Made by a program: the position numbers and the translations under genes
DNA from: Pseudomonas matsuisoli
Lineage (GTDB): Bacteria; Pseudomonadota; Gammaproteobacteria; Pseudomonadales; Pseudomonadaceae
Assembly: GCF_014647635.1 (NCBI RefSeq)
Contig: NZ_BMPO01000007.1
Span: 62,001-126,000 of the forward strand
DNA length: 64,000 bases
Reading direction: 5' to 3'
The notes under the pieces: model-generated
What the model saw: the letters and a program-made list of their open reading frames with translations, nothing else
Told to the model about the DNA's origin: nothing
The model's database searches: none
Part shown: positions 51,475 through 60,702 of the stretch, piece by piece
Layout: every line of letters begins with the position of its first letter
How positions within the stretch are numbered: position 1 is the first letter of the stretch

Positions 51475-53276
51475 TGTCAATAGTTCTACAAAGACTAATT
51501 TCACGCGGCCTTAATCAACCTGACGCTGATATAAACTTTAAATCACTGGGCACTCTTATAAGAGGCCCTAGTGATACTGGAAAATCTTATATTAGAGACT
51601 GCCTTTGGTATTTGCTAGGAGGGGACAAAGTACCTAAGGAAATCCCTCAAAGCAAAGGGTATGACAGTCTACTTTTACAGCTACGTGTTTTTGGCGGCGA
51701 TGTATATACTATCAAACGCTCGCTCTTTGGCGGAGCAGCAGAGATATACGCAGAAGAAATCGAATGTATTAAAACAGGCGAGCCATTGCCTGACGATATC
51801 GGGCAATTATTAGTAGGATTATCTGGGGCAAAAGAAAAATTACTACTGCGATCCGCTGCAAAGCGTGGGCCGATGACGGGCGGAGATTTACGTCATTGGT
51901 CTCTTTTGTCTCAACCGGCGATGATTAGTGAAGCCCCTACGACTGGCGCACCTACAGAACAGACTCAAAGGAAAGCAGCATTCTCGGTCTTCCTGACTGG
52001 CCAGGATGACTCATCAGTAGTACTAGCTCAATCAAAAGATGAAAAGATAAAAATAAAGGCATTGATTGCAGCAATTGAGAAAGATTTAGAACGCGTAAAT
52101 TCCGAGATCCCTGAAGGAAAGACCAAAGTAGAGATTCAAGACGCTCTAACGAAGGTCGACGAAACACTTGACATACTTTCTACGGAGCAAATAGAGCGAT
52201 CATCGCAGCTGCGAGAAATTCGCAATTCATTATCTACAACGCTAAAGGAGCTTTCTGATACCGAGAAAAAACTAAATCAGTCGAAACTTATGGCCTCTCG
52301 ATTCAACTTATTGGATGATAAATACACGAGCGATTTAGAGCGACTTCGATCAGTTGGTGATGGCATTGCAGTTTTTGAGACTCTCGAGGATCAACCATGT
52401 TTGCTCTGTGGCACACCGATCGAAAAGCAGATTGATATAAGCCTTTTGGCTAAAGATGCGACCCAAAAGCAACGTGTTGCCATGAATGCTGAGGCGAGAA
52501 AAATTGAAAGCTTAAGAATCGGACTGCTCGATGCGTTATCCAAGGAAGAGCACTCTATTTTGACTTTTACTAGCGAAGTAGCACGACTCACAAATTCATT
52601 AGACAAGATAACCGTCAACGAAAAAAACGCAATTCGCCTGAGCGCGGCAGAGTTCAGTGCAGACCCTAAAAAGCTGGCTGAGGTCAGGACTGAATATGCC
52701 GCGCAGGTTAAGCTTTTCGATGAGCTCGATAGATTAAAGTCTGAACACAGTAGAATTTCAGGACTTATTCCGGAGAAAAAACAAAAACCTATAAAAAGGC
52801 AAACAGATGCAGACTCGGTAAAAGTTGGAGAACTGACACAAGAAATCCTACACTCTTGGGGATTCAAGCAAATAAAGACAGTAGAGCTTGATGCATCTGA
52901 ATGCGATATAAAACTTGATGGCCGTTCAAGATTGACCTACGGCGCAGGTAAACGAGCAATATTTTTGTCCGCAATGACTATTGCCTTAATGCAACACGCG
53001 ATGTCCAGCAATTACCCACACTTAGGATTAGTAGTTCTTGACTCCCCAATAAAGTCCTATTCCGACCCAGAAAACAAATCAGATGTAACCACTTCACCAG
53101 TAATTGTCAGAGAATCTTTCTACGACTGGCTATCTAAGTGGCAGGGCCCTGGCCAAATTATTGTTCTAGAGAATGAACCTATACTTACAAGTACAGCTAA
53201 CCAGCTTCTTCCTATAGAGTTTTCGGGCTCTACTTTTGAGGGACGTGCAGGATTCTACCCCGGGATTAAATCTTAA
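51474..53276 (+). CDS. ABC-3C SMC/Rad50-like ATPase with zinc-hook motif
   Basis: 600 residues. Walker A is IRGPSDTGKSYIRDCL (about 29-44). Long coiled coils (about 185-290 and 325-440) flank a Cys-x-x-Cys at 309-312 (QPCLLCGTPIEKQ), like a Rad50 zinc hook. The C-terminal lobe has TYGAGKRAIFLSAMTIALMQ (signature region) and Walker B LGLVVLDSPIKSYSDPEN (about 518-535), close to DUF3732-type ATPases. It presumably senses DNA ends or structures and triggers the nuclease. Last gene of the operon; AT-rich. Confidence 0.82.
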   Translation: MSIVLQRLISRGLNQPDADINFKSLGTLIRGPSDTGKSYIRDCLWYLLGGDKVPKEIPQSKGYDSLLLQLRVFGGDVYTIKRSLFGGAAEIYAEEIECIKTGEPLPDDIGQLLVGLSGAKEKLLLRSAAKRGPMTGGDLRHWSLLSQPAMISEAPTTGAPTEQTQRKAAFSVFLTGQDDSSVVLAQSKDEKIKIKALIAAIEKDLERVNSEIPEGKTKVEIQDALTKVDETLDILSTEQIERSSQLREIRNSLSTTLKELSDTEKKLNQSKLMASRFNLLDDKYTSDLERLRSVGDGIAVFETLEDQPCLLCGTPIEKQIDISLLAKDATQKQRVAMNAEARKIESLRIGLLDALSKEEHSILTFTSEVARLTNSLDKITVNEKNAIRLSAAEFSADPKKLAEVRTEYAAQVKLFDELDRLKSEHSRISGLIPEKKQKPIKRQTDADSVKVGELTQEILHSWGFKQIKTVELDASECDIKLDGRSRLTYGAGKRAIFLSAMTIALMQHAMSSNYPHLGLVVLDSPIKSYSDPENKSDVTTSPVIVRESFYDWLSKWQGPGQIIVLENEPILTSTANQLLPIEFSGSTFEGRAGFYPGIKS

Positions 53277-53552
53277 TTTCTAAAGAAACATATGGAAGAA
53301 CAATAAAGCTGTAATATAGGGGTACGGATTATTTTTCTCTAAACGGCAGTCGTACGTAGCGCCGTAGGCGTTGATTAGCGCAGCTTAATCCGGCGCTCGC
53401 TCCAACTGTATGTTCCGGTTAACGCCGGCGCAGCCCGTCCGTGACAGCTAATTCACGTCCGGTACCGCGGGACAAATGGTGGATTACGCGGACTAAGACG
53501 CTAATCCACCCTACGCACTTGCCCTAATCGATAGAAAAGCCACCAATCCCGC
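53277..53552. repeat. Extragenic palindromic repeats
   Basis: Two REP-like units of the 'TAATCC' type are seen: around 53350-53400 (GCCGTAGGCGTTGATTAGCG then CTTAATCCGGCG) and a clean inverted repeat GGTGGATTA...TAATCCACC at 53478-53510. No gene is present. Confidence 0.55.
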
Positions 53553-53938
53553 TCAAGACGCCAAACGCTTATCCGGCGTCAGCTGCAATGGATCAGTCAC
53601 CAGTTCAATCAACGCCACCCCGCCCCGAGCCTGAGCGCGGGCGAATGCAGCGGAAATTCCCTTGCGTGCTCGACCTTCTCTCCATTCGCGCCGAAGGCCT
53701 TCGCCAATGCGACGAAATCCGGGCCTTGCAGGCGGGTGCCGCTGACGCGTCCCGGATATTCGCGTTCTTGGTGCATGCGGATGGTGCCGTACATGCCGTT
53801 GTTGACCACAAGTACGATCAGCGAGGCGCCGTATTCGACGGCGGTTGCCAGTTCCTGTGGGTACATGAGGAAGCAGCCGTCGCCGGCCATGCATACGACC
53901 GAGCGATCCTTATGGCGACTGTCGTTGGCGGGCCGTAA
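53553..53938 (-). pseudogene. C-terminal remnant of a TPP-dependent enzyme, frameshifted
   Basis: The minus strand encodes RSVVCMAGDGCFLMYPQELA through VVNNGMYGTIRMHQEREYPG to KVEHARE, then shifts frame near 53650 and resumes AAFARAQARGGVALIELVTD PLQLTPDKRLAS. These are the TPP-binding Gly-Asp-Gly...Asn-Asn region and the end of an enzyme closely related to the intact protein at 57134-58798 (LAGDGCFMMYPQELATAMQY). About 430 N-terminal residues are gone. It is a dead paralogue in inverted orientation, adjacent to an insertion sequence. Confidence 0.88.
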
Positions 53939-54182
53939 CCCGTCGAGCCGCAGGGGGTCGCCAGTTAGGTACGCGACAAAAGGGGGACAGATTTATCTTC
54001 CTAAACCGCAGCCACGCTGTTTTGGCTAGTTGTATCCGAGCGGCGCACGGCGGACTCCGAGAAAGAGGCGGGGCGGAAAAAGCATCGAATAAGGGGCCAT
54101 TACAGACTGTGTGAAAACCTAGCAATCTGCAGGTCGCTTTAAGAAAATGCTTCGTATCGGAAGGTACGGAGCATTTTTTGTT

Positions 54183-55601
54183 ATGGCGTACATACAAGGA
54201 GAGTCCCGCAGCCAGGCCAGCCTGTTCCCAGCCTCGCTAGAGGAACTGATTCCGGAAGATCACCTTGTACGGGTCATCGACCTGTATGTCGCCAAGCTGG
54301 ATCTGGGCCAGCTCGGCTTTGAGAAAACTCAGCCCAAGGTCACCGGGCGCCCCGCGTACGACCCCGCCGATCAGCTCAAGCTCTACCTTTATGGCTATTT
54401 CCAACGCATTCGCTCGTCCCGGCGCCTGGAAGCCGAATGCCAGCGCAACATCGAAGTGATGTGGCTGATCAACCGGCTCAAACCCGACTTCAAGACCATC
54501 GCCGACTTCCGTAAGAACAACAAAGCTGCGTTCGTCACGACATGCCGGGCCTTCGTGCAGTTCTGCCGAACCGCCGGTTTGATTGCCGGTGACTTAATTG
54601 CCATAGACGGGAGCAAGTTTCAGGCAGTCGCTTCTGCGCGGCGCCATCTGAACCTGAATCAGCTTAAGCGTCAGGACGAGAAGCTTGATAAACGGATTGC
54701 CCAATACCTAGTTGATTTGGATGCCGCTGATAAGACTGAGGGCGAGCAGGTGGTAGATCGCACTGCGATCAAAGTGGCCTTGGCAGAGCTTGAGGCCAAA
54801 CAGCAAGACAACCGCAGTTGCCAGGCCTTGATGCTATCGATGGGGCTGGAGCAATTCAACACACATGAAAGCGGTGCCCGAATGATGCGCACGCCCAAGG
54901 GGGCGCGTGTTGCCTATAACGTGCAGGCCGCCGTTGACGCAGAACACTGCCTGATTTTGCATCACGAGGTGACGCAAGAGGGCGATGATCGCAAGCAGCT
55001 TGAACCCATGGCTAAAGCGGCTAAGGCTGAGTTGGGGCAGGAGGCGCTGACCGTAGCAGCGGACATGGGCTACTCAAACGGCCAGCAGTTCCAGGCATGC
55101 GAGGAAGATTCGATTACTGCGTACGTGCCGCCAAACCGAACATCCAACCCAGGTGGAAAGGCATTATTCGAGCGCAAGGACTTTACCTACGACGCCGAAC
55201 AGGATCGGTACCGGTGCCCTGCAGGTCAGTGGCTAACGCTGAAGCAGCATCATAAGGGCGACCGTATCTACCAGGCGGCAATCAGCGACTGTGCTGGGTT
55301 TGCGCTGAAAGCCCAATGCACGACGGCCAAGCGCCGCTATGTCTCGCGCCACGCTCAAGAGGAAGCCTTTGAGCACATGGCGCAGCGGATGAAACTGCAT
55401 CCAGAGATGATGGAGCGGCGTAGATCCATCGTGGAACACCCGTTTGGCAATCTCAAACAGTGGCTATTTGGAAACGGGCGCTTCCTGCTACGACAACTCG
55501 AAGGCACAAAAGCTGAAATGGCTCTAGCCGTGACCGCATACAACCTCAAGCGAGCGATCAGCGTCATGGGTGCCAAGCAAATGATGCAACTGATGGCCTG
55601 A
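54183..55601 (+). CDS. IS1182-family transposase
   Basis: 472 residues from the ATG at 54183. The N-terminal domain reads FPASLEELIPEDHLVRVIDL and GRPAYDPADQLKLYLYGYFQ, then RSSRRLEAECQRNIEVMWLI, the IS1182/DUF772 signature. The DDE core has Asp in LIAIDGSKFQAVAS, Asp in TVAADMGYSNG and Glu in the C-terminal RRSIVEHPFGNLKQWL. It looks intact. An earlier frame-open GTG or TTG lies in the terminal repeat region and is less likely. Confidence 0.93.
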   Translation: MAYIQGESRSQASLFPASLEELIPEDHLVRVIDLYVAKLDLGQLGFEKTQPKVTGRPAYDPADQLKLYLYGYFQRIRSSRRLEAECQRNIEVMWLINRLKPDFKTIADFRKNNKAAFVTTCRAFVQFCRTAGLIAGDLIAIDGSKFQAVASARRHLNLNQLKRQDEKLDKRIAQYLVDLDAADKTEGEQVVDRTAIKVALAELEAKQQDNRSCQALMLSMGLEQFNTHESGARMMRTPKGARVAYNVQAAVDAEHCLILHHEVTQEGDDRKQLEPMAKAAKAELGQEALTVAADMGYSNGQQFQACEEDSITAYVPPNRTSNPGGKALFERKDFTYDAEQDRYRCPAGQWLTLKQHHKGDRIYQAAISDCAGFALKAQCTTAKRRYVSRHAQEEAFEHMAQRMKLHPEMMERRRSIVEHPFGNLKQWLFGNGRFLLRQLEGTKAEMALAVTAYNLKRAISVMGAKQMMQLMA

Positions 55602-55624
55602 AGAGCCTTTTTTAGCAGAAAAAC

Positions 55625-55651
55625 AAACGCCCCGAACAAGTCGGGGCGTTT
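55625..55651 (+). terminator. Terminator inside the IS after the transposase
   Basis: Perfect 11-bp stem AAACGCCCCGA / TCGGGGCGTTT with a 5-nt loop, 24 bp after the transposase stop. Confidence 0.75.
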
Positions 55652-55920
55652 GGTCTAGGGCCAGTCAGTGTGTTTTCACACAGTCTGATTAGGAGCCAGA
55701 GCGAATACGCTCATTGCCTCGTATCACCATCGAGCTACCGCCGCTGCGTGACCACGAGCACGCGGGTAAACCCGCCCCTTGTACAGTTTGGGCGGCTGTG
55801 TGCTTGGCAGATGCGGCGCTCTGCCCCTTCGTTGGTCACGCCCGAAGGGGACGCGCCATTTCGGTGTTTACGGCCCCTGCCTTATAGTCCCGCCAACAAC
55901 AATGACAACGGAGCACGCCC

Positions 55921-56757
55921 TTGAGCAGCGGGACGATCGATAGCACTTTCCCGACGTTCGAATCGTCGGACTTTGCCGGTGAAGGGGCGTTTTACTTTGA
56001 TCTGGTCAGGCTTGAGAGCCGCAACGATATCCCGCGTGGCTTTCCGCATCGGCATGGTTATTACCATCTGCTGTGGATGACCGAGGCGCAGGGTACGCAT
56101 CTGGTCGATTTCGAGACGTTCGAGGTGCGGCCGCATTCGGTGTTTTTCATTTCCCCGGGGCAGTTGCATGCGTGGACGTCGTCCATCAAGCCGCATGGTT
56201 TCGTGATCAACGTCAGCACCGAGTTTTTCGCGCAGATGTTCCCGCGCGCGGATGACATCGCGAAGTTTCCTTTCTTCCATGCCACGGGCGGCATGCCGGC
56301 GATGTACCTGTCGCGCGCCGAGCATGAGGCGTTGGTGCCGCTCCTTCATGCCCTCGAACGGGAATACCGCGACCGCAAGGTCGGGCGGTTCGATGTGGTG
56401 CGTTCGTATCTGCTTATCCTGCTAACGCAGTTGCGGCGGCTCTACCCGGCTGACGAAGGCGTTCATCCGCTCGATCCGTATTACGCACTGACGCGGCGTC
56501 TCACGCTGCTGATCGAGGAGCGCTATCTGCAATTCAATGCCGTCGGGCAGTACGCACAGGCCCTGAACGTCAGCGAGCGGCAACTCAATGAAGCGCTCAA
56601 GCGCACGACGGGCAAGACGGCCAGCCGGCTCGTGCAGGAGCGCATTGCGCTGGAGGCCAAGCGCTTGTTGAGCAACACGACACTAAGTACGGCGGAGATC
56701 GCCTTTGGGCCTCGGGGATCTACGCCGCCACCAAAGCCGGTATCGACCAGATGGTGA
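55921..56757 (+). pseudogene. AraC-family regulator, truncated in its HTH
   Basis: The first 260 residues are a normal AraC-type regulator. A cupin arm comes first (HRHGYYHLLWMTEAQGTHLV, VRPHSVFFISPGQLHAW), then the DNA-binding domain start (YAQALNVSERQLNEALKRTT GKTASRLVQERIALEAKRLL, LSTAEIAF). The second helix-turn-helix ('ALGFxDxxYFSRxFRRxxG') is missing: after AEIAF the frame runs into GPRGSTPPPKPVSTRW, which is the out-of-frame start of an SDR gene remnant. The TTG start at 55921 has GGAG 8 nt upstream. DNA binding is probably lost or weakened. It may once have controlled the SDR and TPP genes. Confidence 0.82.
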
Positions 56758-57053
56758 AGGCGTTCGCGGCCGAAACCGGACCGTATGGCGTGCGCGTCAA
56801 CGCGGTAATGCCGAGCATCATCGAGACCCGCCTGACCGCGCCGCTCAAGGAAAAGCCGGAGATCTACAAGACCTATGCGGGCCATACCGTGCTCAACCGT
56901 TGGGGCCAGCCGAGCGAGGTCGGTGCGGCGGTCGCGTTCCTCGCGTCTGACGCAGCAAGCTACATTTCAGGGAGCAGCCTGTCGGTCGACGGTGGCTGGA
57001 CGGCCATCGACGGGCCACCCACCGGGCTGACCCAGACACGCCCTTCGGAGTAG
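56707..57053 (+). pseudogene. C-terminal remnant of a short-chain dehydrogenase/reductase
   Basis: The frame opens abruptly with ASGIYAATKAGIDQMVKAFA, the SDR active-site Tyr-x-x-x-Lys. It continues GPYGVRVNAVMPSIIETRLT, VGAAVAFLASDAASYISGSS, LSVDGGW to a TAG at 57051-57053. The Rossmann NAD(P)-binding half (about 150 residues) is absent. A deletion has joined it to the broken araC gene at about 56707-56712. It cannot be a working reductase. Confidence 0.85.
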
Positions 57054-57133
57054 ACCGACAACGCCCGTCTGCCGCACAACAGCGGGTAGGCGGGCTCACT
57101 GTCTTGCCATTTGCCACTCAGGAACGTTACCTC

Positions 57134-58798
57134 ATGCCTGATCACACCCCATCCCGCAACGGCGGCCAGATCCTGGTCGAGGCGTTGCGACGCAATGCCG
57201 TCGATACGCTCTATTGCGTACCTGGCGAAAGCTATCTGCCTGTGCTGGACGCACTTCACGACACGCCATCCATTCGGACCATCGTCACGCGTCACGAGGG
57301 CGCGGCGTCGAACATGGCGGATGCCTACGGCAAGCTGACCGGCCGGCCCGGCATCTGCTTCGTCACCCGTGGCCCCGGCGCCACACATGCCGCGAATGGC
57401 GTGCATACCGCCAAGCAAGACTCGACGCCGATGATCCTGTTCGTCGGCCAGGTCGAAGGTGGCTTCATCGGGCGTGAAGCCTTTCAGGAAGTCGATTACC
57501 GGCAAATGTTCGGCAGCCTGGCCAAATGGGCGTGCGAGATCGACAGCATCGAACGCATACCGGAGATCGTCGCCCGTGCATTCAGTATTGCGATGTCCGG
57601 CCGACCGGGGCCGGTGGTCGTCGCCCTGCCCGAAGAAATTCTCTTCGGCAGTGCCATCGTCGCCGACGCGCCCGCGGTACGGGTTACCCATGCCGCGCCG
57701 GACGCGGCTGCGCTAGAAGAACTGCGGGGGTTGCTAGACGATGCCCGGCAACCGCTGGTGATCGTCGGCGGTACGGGGTGGGACGCTGAAAGCGGTGCCG
57801 CGCTGAAGCGCTTCGTCGAGGCGTACGACCTTCCCGTCGCTGCTTCTTTTCGCCGGCAGGACCTGTTCGACAATCGCGACCCGCACTACGTCGGGATGCT
57901 CGGCCTGGGCATCTCGCCCAAGCTCGCCGAGCGCGCCAGCAAAGCCGACCTGCTGCTGGTGATCGGTTCGCGTCTGGCGGAGACAACATCTTCGGGCTAT
58001 GCGCTCTTCGAAAGCCCGGCCCCGCAACAAACACTCGTGCACGTCCATCCGGATTCGCAAGAGCTGGGGCGCGTGTACCAGGCGCAACTACCGATCCAGT
58101 CCGCGCTCGGCACGTTTGCACACGCGCTGGCAGCCTTGCCGTCACCTGCTGCCACGCCCTGGTCCGACTGGACTCGCAGCGCACGGGCGGATTACGAGGC
58201 GCATTCCTCGCCTCCGTCGCCGCACCCGGACTTACAAGGCGTAGACATGGCGCAGGTCATCTCGCACCTGAACGCTGTGTTGCCGGATGACGCGGTACTC
58301 ACCAACGGCGCGGGCAACTACACCGTGTGGCTGCACCGGTTCTACCGTTATCGCCAACCTGGTACCGAGCTTGCGCCTACCAACGGCGCAATGGGCTACG
58401 GATTGCCTGCCGCAGTCGCGGCAGCGCTGCACCGCCCCGAACGTCCGGTCGTATGCCTGGCCGGCGATGGCTGCTTCATGATGTACCCACAGGAGCTGGC
58501 GACCGCGATGCAATACGGCGCGCCGCTGATCGTGATCGTGGTGAACAACGGCATGCTCGGGACCATTCGCATGCACCAGGAGCGTGAATATCCGGGGCGC
58601 GTTTCAGCGACCGCGCTGAGCAACCCGGATTTCGTCGCGCTCGCACAGGCATTTGGTGCTCAGGCCGAGCGCGTGGAACGAACCGAGGACTTCGCCGCGG
58701 CGTTCGACCGAGCACGAACGGCGGGCAAGGCAGCGCTCATCGAGCTGCGTACCGATCCTCGGCAGATCACGCCCGCCGCGCGGTTGAACGAGGACTGA
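57134..58798 (+). CDS. Thiamine-diphosphate-dependent decarboxylase/synthase
   Basis: 554 residues from the ATG at 57134 (AGGAACG upstream). The pyrimidine-binding domain has the cofactor-activating Glu in TRHEGAASNMADAY (about residues 56-69). The central Rossmann domain includes LVIVGGTGWDAESGAALKRF. The PP domain has VCLAGDGCFMMYPQELATAM and VNNGMLGTIRMHQEREYPGR, the GDG-to-NN cofactor motif. It belongs to the acetolactate-synthase/benzoylformate-decarboxylase group that decarboxylates 2-oxo acids; the substrate is not evident. It lies 80 bp downstream of the SDR stump. A dead paralogue lies at 53.6 kb. Confidence 0.93.
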   Translation: MPDHTPSRNGGQILVEALRRNAVDTLYCVPGESYLPVLDALHDTPSIRTIVTRHEGAASNMADAYGKLTGRPGICFVTRGPGATHAANGVHTAKQDSTPMILFVGQVEGGFIGREAFQEVDYRQMFGSLAKWACEIDSIERIPEIVARAFSIAMSGRPGPVVVALPEEILFGSAIVADAPAVRVTHAAPDAAALEELRGLLDDARQPLVIVGGTGWDAESGAALKRFVEAYDLPVAASFRRQDLFDNRDPHYVGMLGLGISPKLAERASKADLLLVIGSRLAETTSSGYALFESPAPQQTLVHVHPDSQELGRVYQAQLPIQSALGTFAHALAALPSPAATPWSDWTRSARADYEAHSSPPSPHPDLQGVDMAQVISHLNAVLPDDAVLTNGAGNYTVWLHRFYRYRQPGTELAPTNGAMGYGLPAAVAAALHRPERPVVCLAGDGCFMMYPQELATAMQYGAPLIVIVVNNGMLGTIRMHQEREYPGRVSATALSNPDFVALAQAFGAQAERVERTEDFAAAFDRARTAGKAALIELRTDPRQITPAARLNED

Positions 58799-58871
58799 AG
58801 CGAATCGCGATGCGGCCGTCTCCGTCCGGCTGATAGCGGGACGGAACGCCCCGCTTAATTAGCCCGGACGT

Positions 58872-59198
58872 TTACCACTGCCCACTGAACAAACAGGTCG
58901 CCGCTTCGATGCCGCTAAACATGTACCAGGGCGCTGGGTCGTTGCAGCCGCTGACGAAGATGGCGACGTGGGTGGCGTCGGCGGGCAAGGTTTCGCTAGC
59001 CGAGGCGAAGACGTTTCCTTGAGCGCGCGGCATGCCGAGGTCAGCGGCAAGGCCTGTCGGCAGTAGGCTTTGCGAGGCGGAGTTCGATACGAGCGTGGCA
59101 GCAGGTGTGGTGCTCGCATGGGCGGAGAGCATGGTGGTGCTGGCGTAGGTAAAGGTGAATGCGGCGCCAAGGAGAAGGGCTTTTCCGATGCGTTTCAT
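58872..59198 (-). CDS. Small secreted protein of unknown function
   Basis: 108 residues. A Sec signal peptide MKRIGKALLLGAAFTFTYAS (cleavage near AHA) precedes a mature chain of about 78 residues. Its two cysteines (VSGCNDPAPW, AATCLFSGQW) could form a disulfide. AGGA lies upstream of the ATG at 59198. It faces the curlin-repeat gene divergently. No family recognised. Confidence 0.65.
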   Translation of the reverse strand: MKRIGKALLLGAAFTFTYASTTMLSAHASTTPAATLVSNSASQSLLPTGLAADLGMPRAQGNVFASASETLPADATHVAIFVSGCNDPAPWYMFSGIEAATCLFSGQW

Positions 59199-59563
59199 GA
59201 TGGAGTCCTTTTGATGAAGAAGGCCGCACGCACTTCAGCGACGTCTGTCACGTTAGTTGCGGAGCGCGTGGAACTCTATAGCGCTGTCGGGCTAGTTACA
59301 TTGTGCTAGGGCCCCTGCGGCCCGCCTCCACCTACCGCTGGATTAAAGGCGCGGAGGATTAATCCCTCCGTACCGCGCCATTGCGCCATTTCCAGCCGAT
59401 TGGGTGATACCGCTCCGTATGGACACACTCCACACTGTCGCCGCAGCGAACTTCGGCCATTGGAAGGCCCGCGTCCGTCTCAATTGGAACGCCTGCCGAG
59501 TCTGCCGCCGCGCGGAACGTTTGCTTCGCGCGGCGTCCTCTTTCACGGCCACGGAGATTCGAT
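59199..59563. other. Divergent intergenic region before the curlin-like gene
   Basis: 365 bp without a supported gene. Likely carries promoters for the secreted protein (minus) and the curlin-like gene (plus). No strong palindrome is seen. Confidence 0.4.
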
Positions 59564-60613
59564 ATGCATATCACACGTCCCCTGTACGGATTGCTCTGGA
59601 TACTGGCTGCATCCGCACCCCTTGCGAACGCTCACGATGCGCGCCAGGACCAACGCGGCGATGGCAACCAGGCAACCATCGAACAAACCAATCTGGCGCA
59701 TTTCGCGCAGCAAACTCAGGTAGGTAGCGGATACCGCAGCACGATCACGCAGGACGGTATCAGTCAGTACGCCACGAGCCGGCAGGAAGGCGGCGCAGGC
59801 AGCGCTATCCAAATCGTCCAGCTAGAGGCTTACAACACGGCGCAGGTGAGCCAAACGGATATTTACGAGGGCAGCATCGACCTTCGCCAGGACGGCACTA
59901 ATCACTTCGCAACGATCTCCCAGACGGGATCTGACCTGGACTTTGGCTACTTCGGCGGCCGCGTCGAACTGGCGCAGACTGGCGAGTATCAACAGGCTGA
60001 GATCTTTCAGCGAGGCAGCTACAACCTGGCCTCGGTGCGTTCAAGCGGTGAGTGGAACTCGGTCGACATCACGCAGGCGGGATCTAATCAAACCGCCAGC
60101 ATTGACCAATCAGGCGAGCGCAACCGTGTGTCGTTGACGCAGCTGGGCGAAGCCGACGCCACGCTGAACCAGTCAGGCAGCGGCAATACGATCGAGTTGA
60201 GCATGGGCGCTTATTGGAGCGGCAGCCCCGTCGCCCAGATCTCACAGACCGGTGAGGGCAATGTCTCGGTGGCCACCGTAGACGCTGGCGGTAACCGGCT
60301 CGATGTCATTCAGGCCGGCACCGGCAATGAACTGACCACGGACGTGTTGGGTGGCGCCAGTCGGGCGGACATCGCGCAGACCGGCGATTACAACGAGGCA
60401 AGCGTCCTGGCGTATGACGGCAACGCGCGACTGATCCAGCAAGGGGACCGCAATGAGGCTTCGCTTCTCACCAGCAGCGAGGCGAGCATTACGCAGATCG
60501 GTAATGCCAACTCGGCACAGGTCAGCAATCTGGACATCGGTACGTGGCGCAGCATGAACGGGAGCATCTCCCAAACCGGCAATGCCAACGTGGCGTCTAT
60601 TTTTCAGCAGTAA
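59564..60613 (+). CDS. Curlin-repeat amyloid-like protein (CsgA/CsgB type)
   Basis: 349 residues with a signal peptide (MHITRPLYGLLWILAASAPL, cleavage near ANA) and about a dozen imperfect repeats of about 22 residues of the curlin form '[VI]xQxGxxNxAx[VI]'. Clear examples are ISQTGSDLDF, ITQAGSNQTASIDQSGERNR, ISQTGEGNVSVATV, IAQTGDYNEASV, ITQIGNANSAQVSN and ISQTGNANVASIFQQ. These stack into a beta-solenoid amyloid on the cell surface. E. coli CsgA and CsgB have only five repeats, so this is long. No csgC, D, E, F or G is present here. It may use a curli machine elsewhere. Confidence 0.9.
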   Translation: MHITRPLYGLLWILAASAPLANAHDARQDQRGDGNQATIEQTNLAHFAQQTQVGSGYRSTITQDGISQYATSRQEGGAGSAIQIVQLEAYNTAQVSQTDIYEGSIDLRQDGTNHFATISQTGSDLDFGYFGGRVELAQTGEYQQAEIFQRGSYNLASVRSSGEWNSVDITQAGSNQTASIDQSGERNRVSLTQLGEADATLNQSGSGNTIELSMGAYWSGSPVAQISQTGEGNVSVATVDAGGNRLDVIQAGTGNELTTDVLGGASRADIAQTGDYNEASVLAYDGNARLIQQGDRNEASLLTSSEASITQIGNANSAQVSNLDIGTWRSMNGSISQTGNANVASIFQQ

Positions 60614-60636
60614 AGAGATCGATCCGGCAATGCGAG

Positions 60637-60662
60637 GGGGCGCTTGAACGCGCCCCTTTTTG
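60637..60662 (+). terminator. Terminator after the curlin-like gene
   Basis: GGGGCGC, loop TTGAAC, GCGCCCC, then a run of T. It lies 24 bp past the stop codon. Confidence 0.85.
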
Positions 60663-60702
60663 TGCGCTGGTCATACGATACGGAGCGGTCATCTAGGTTA
60701 AA

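Larger units (their letters stand above)
54103..55687 (+). mobile_element. IS1182-family insertion sequence
   Basis: Bounded by 16-bp perfect inverted repeats CAGACTGTGTGAAAAC (54103-54118; complement at 55672-55687), 1585 bp in all, with one transposase gene. The 4 bp just outside each end are ATTA (54099-54102 and 55688-55691), a likely target duplication, which implies an unrearranged insertion. Confidence 0.9.

Noticed and set aside
56705-56950. Independent gene over the SDR remnant
   Set aside because: Frame-shifted reading of the SDR coding sequence without a start site; the SDR frame shows clear family motifs.
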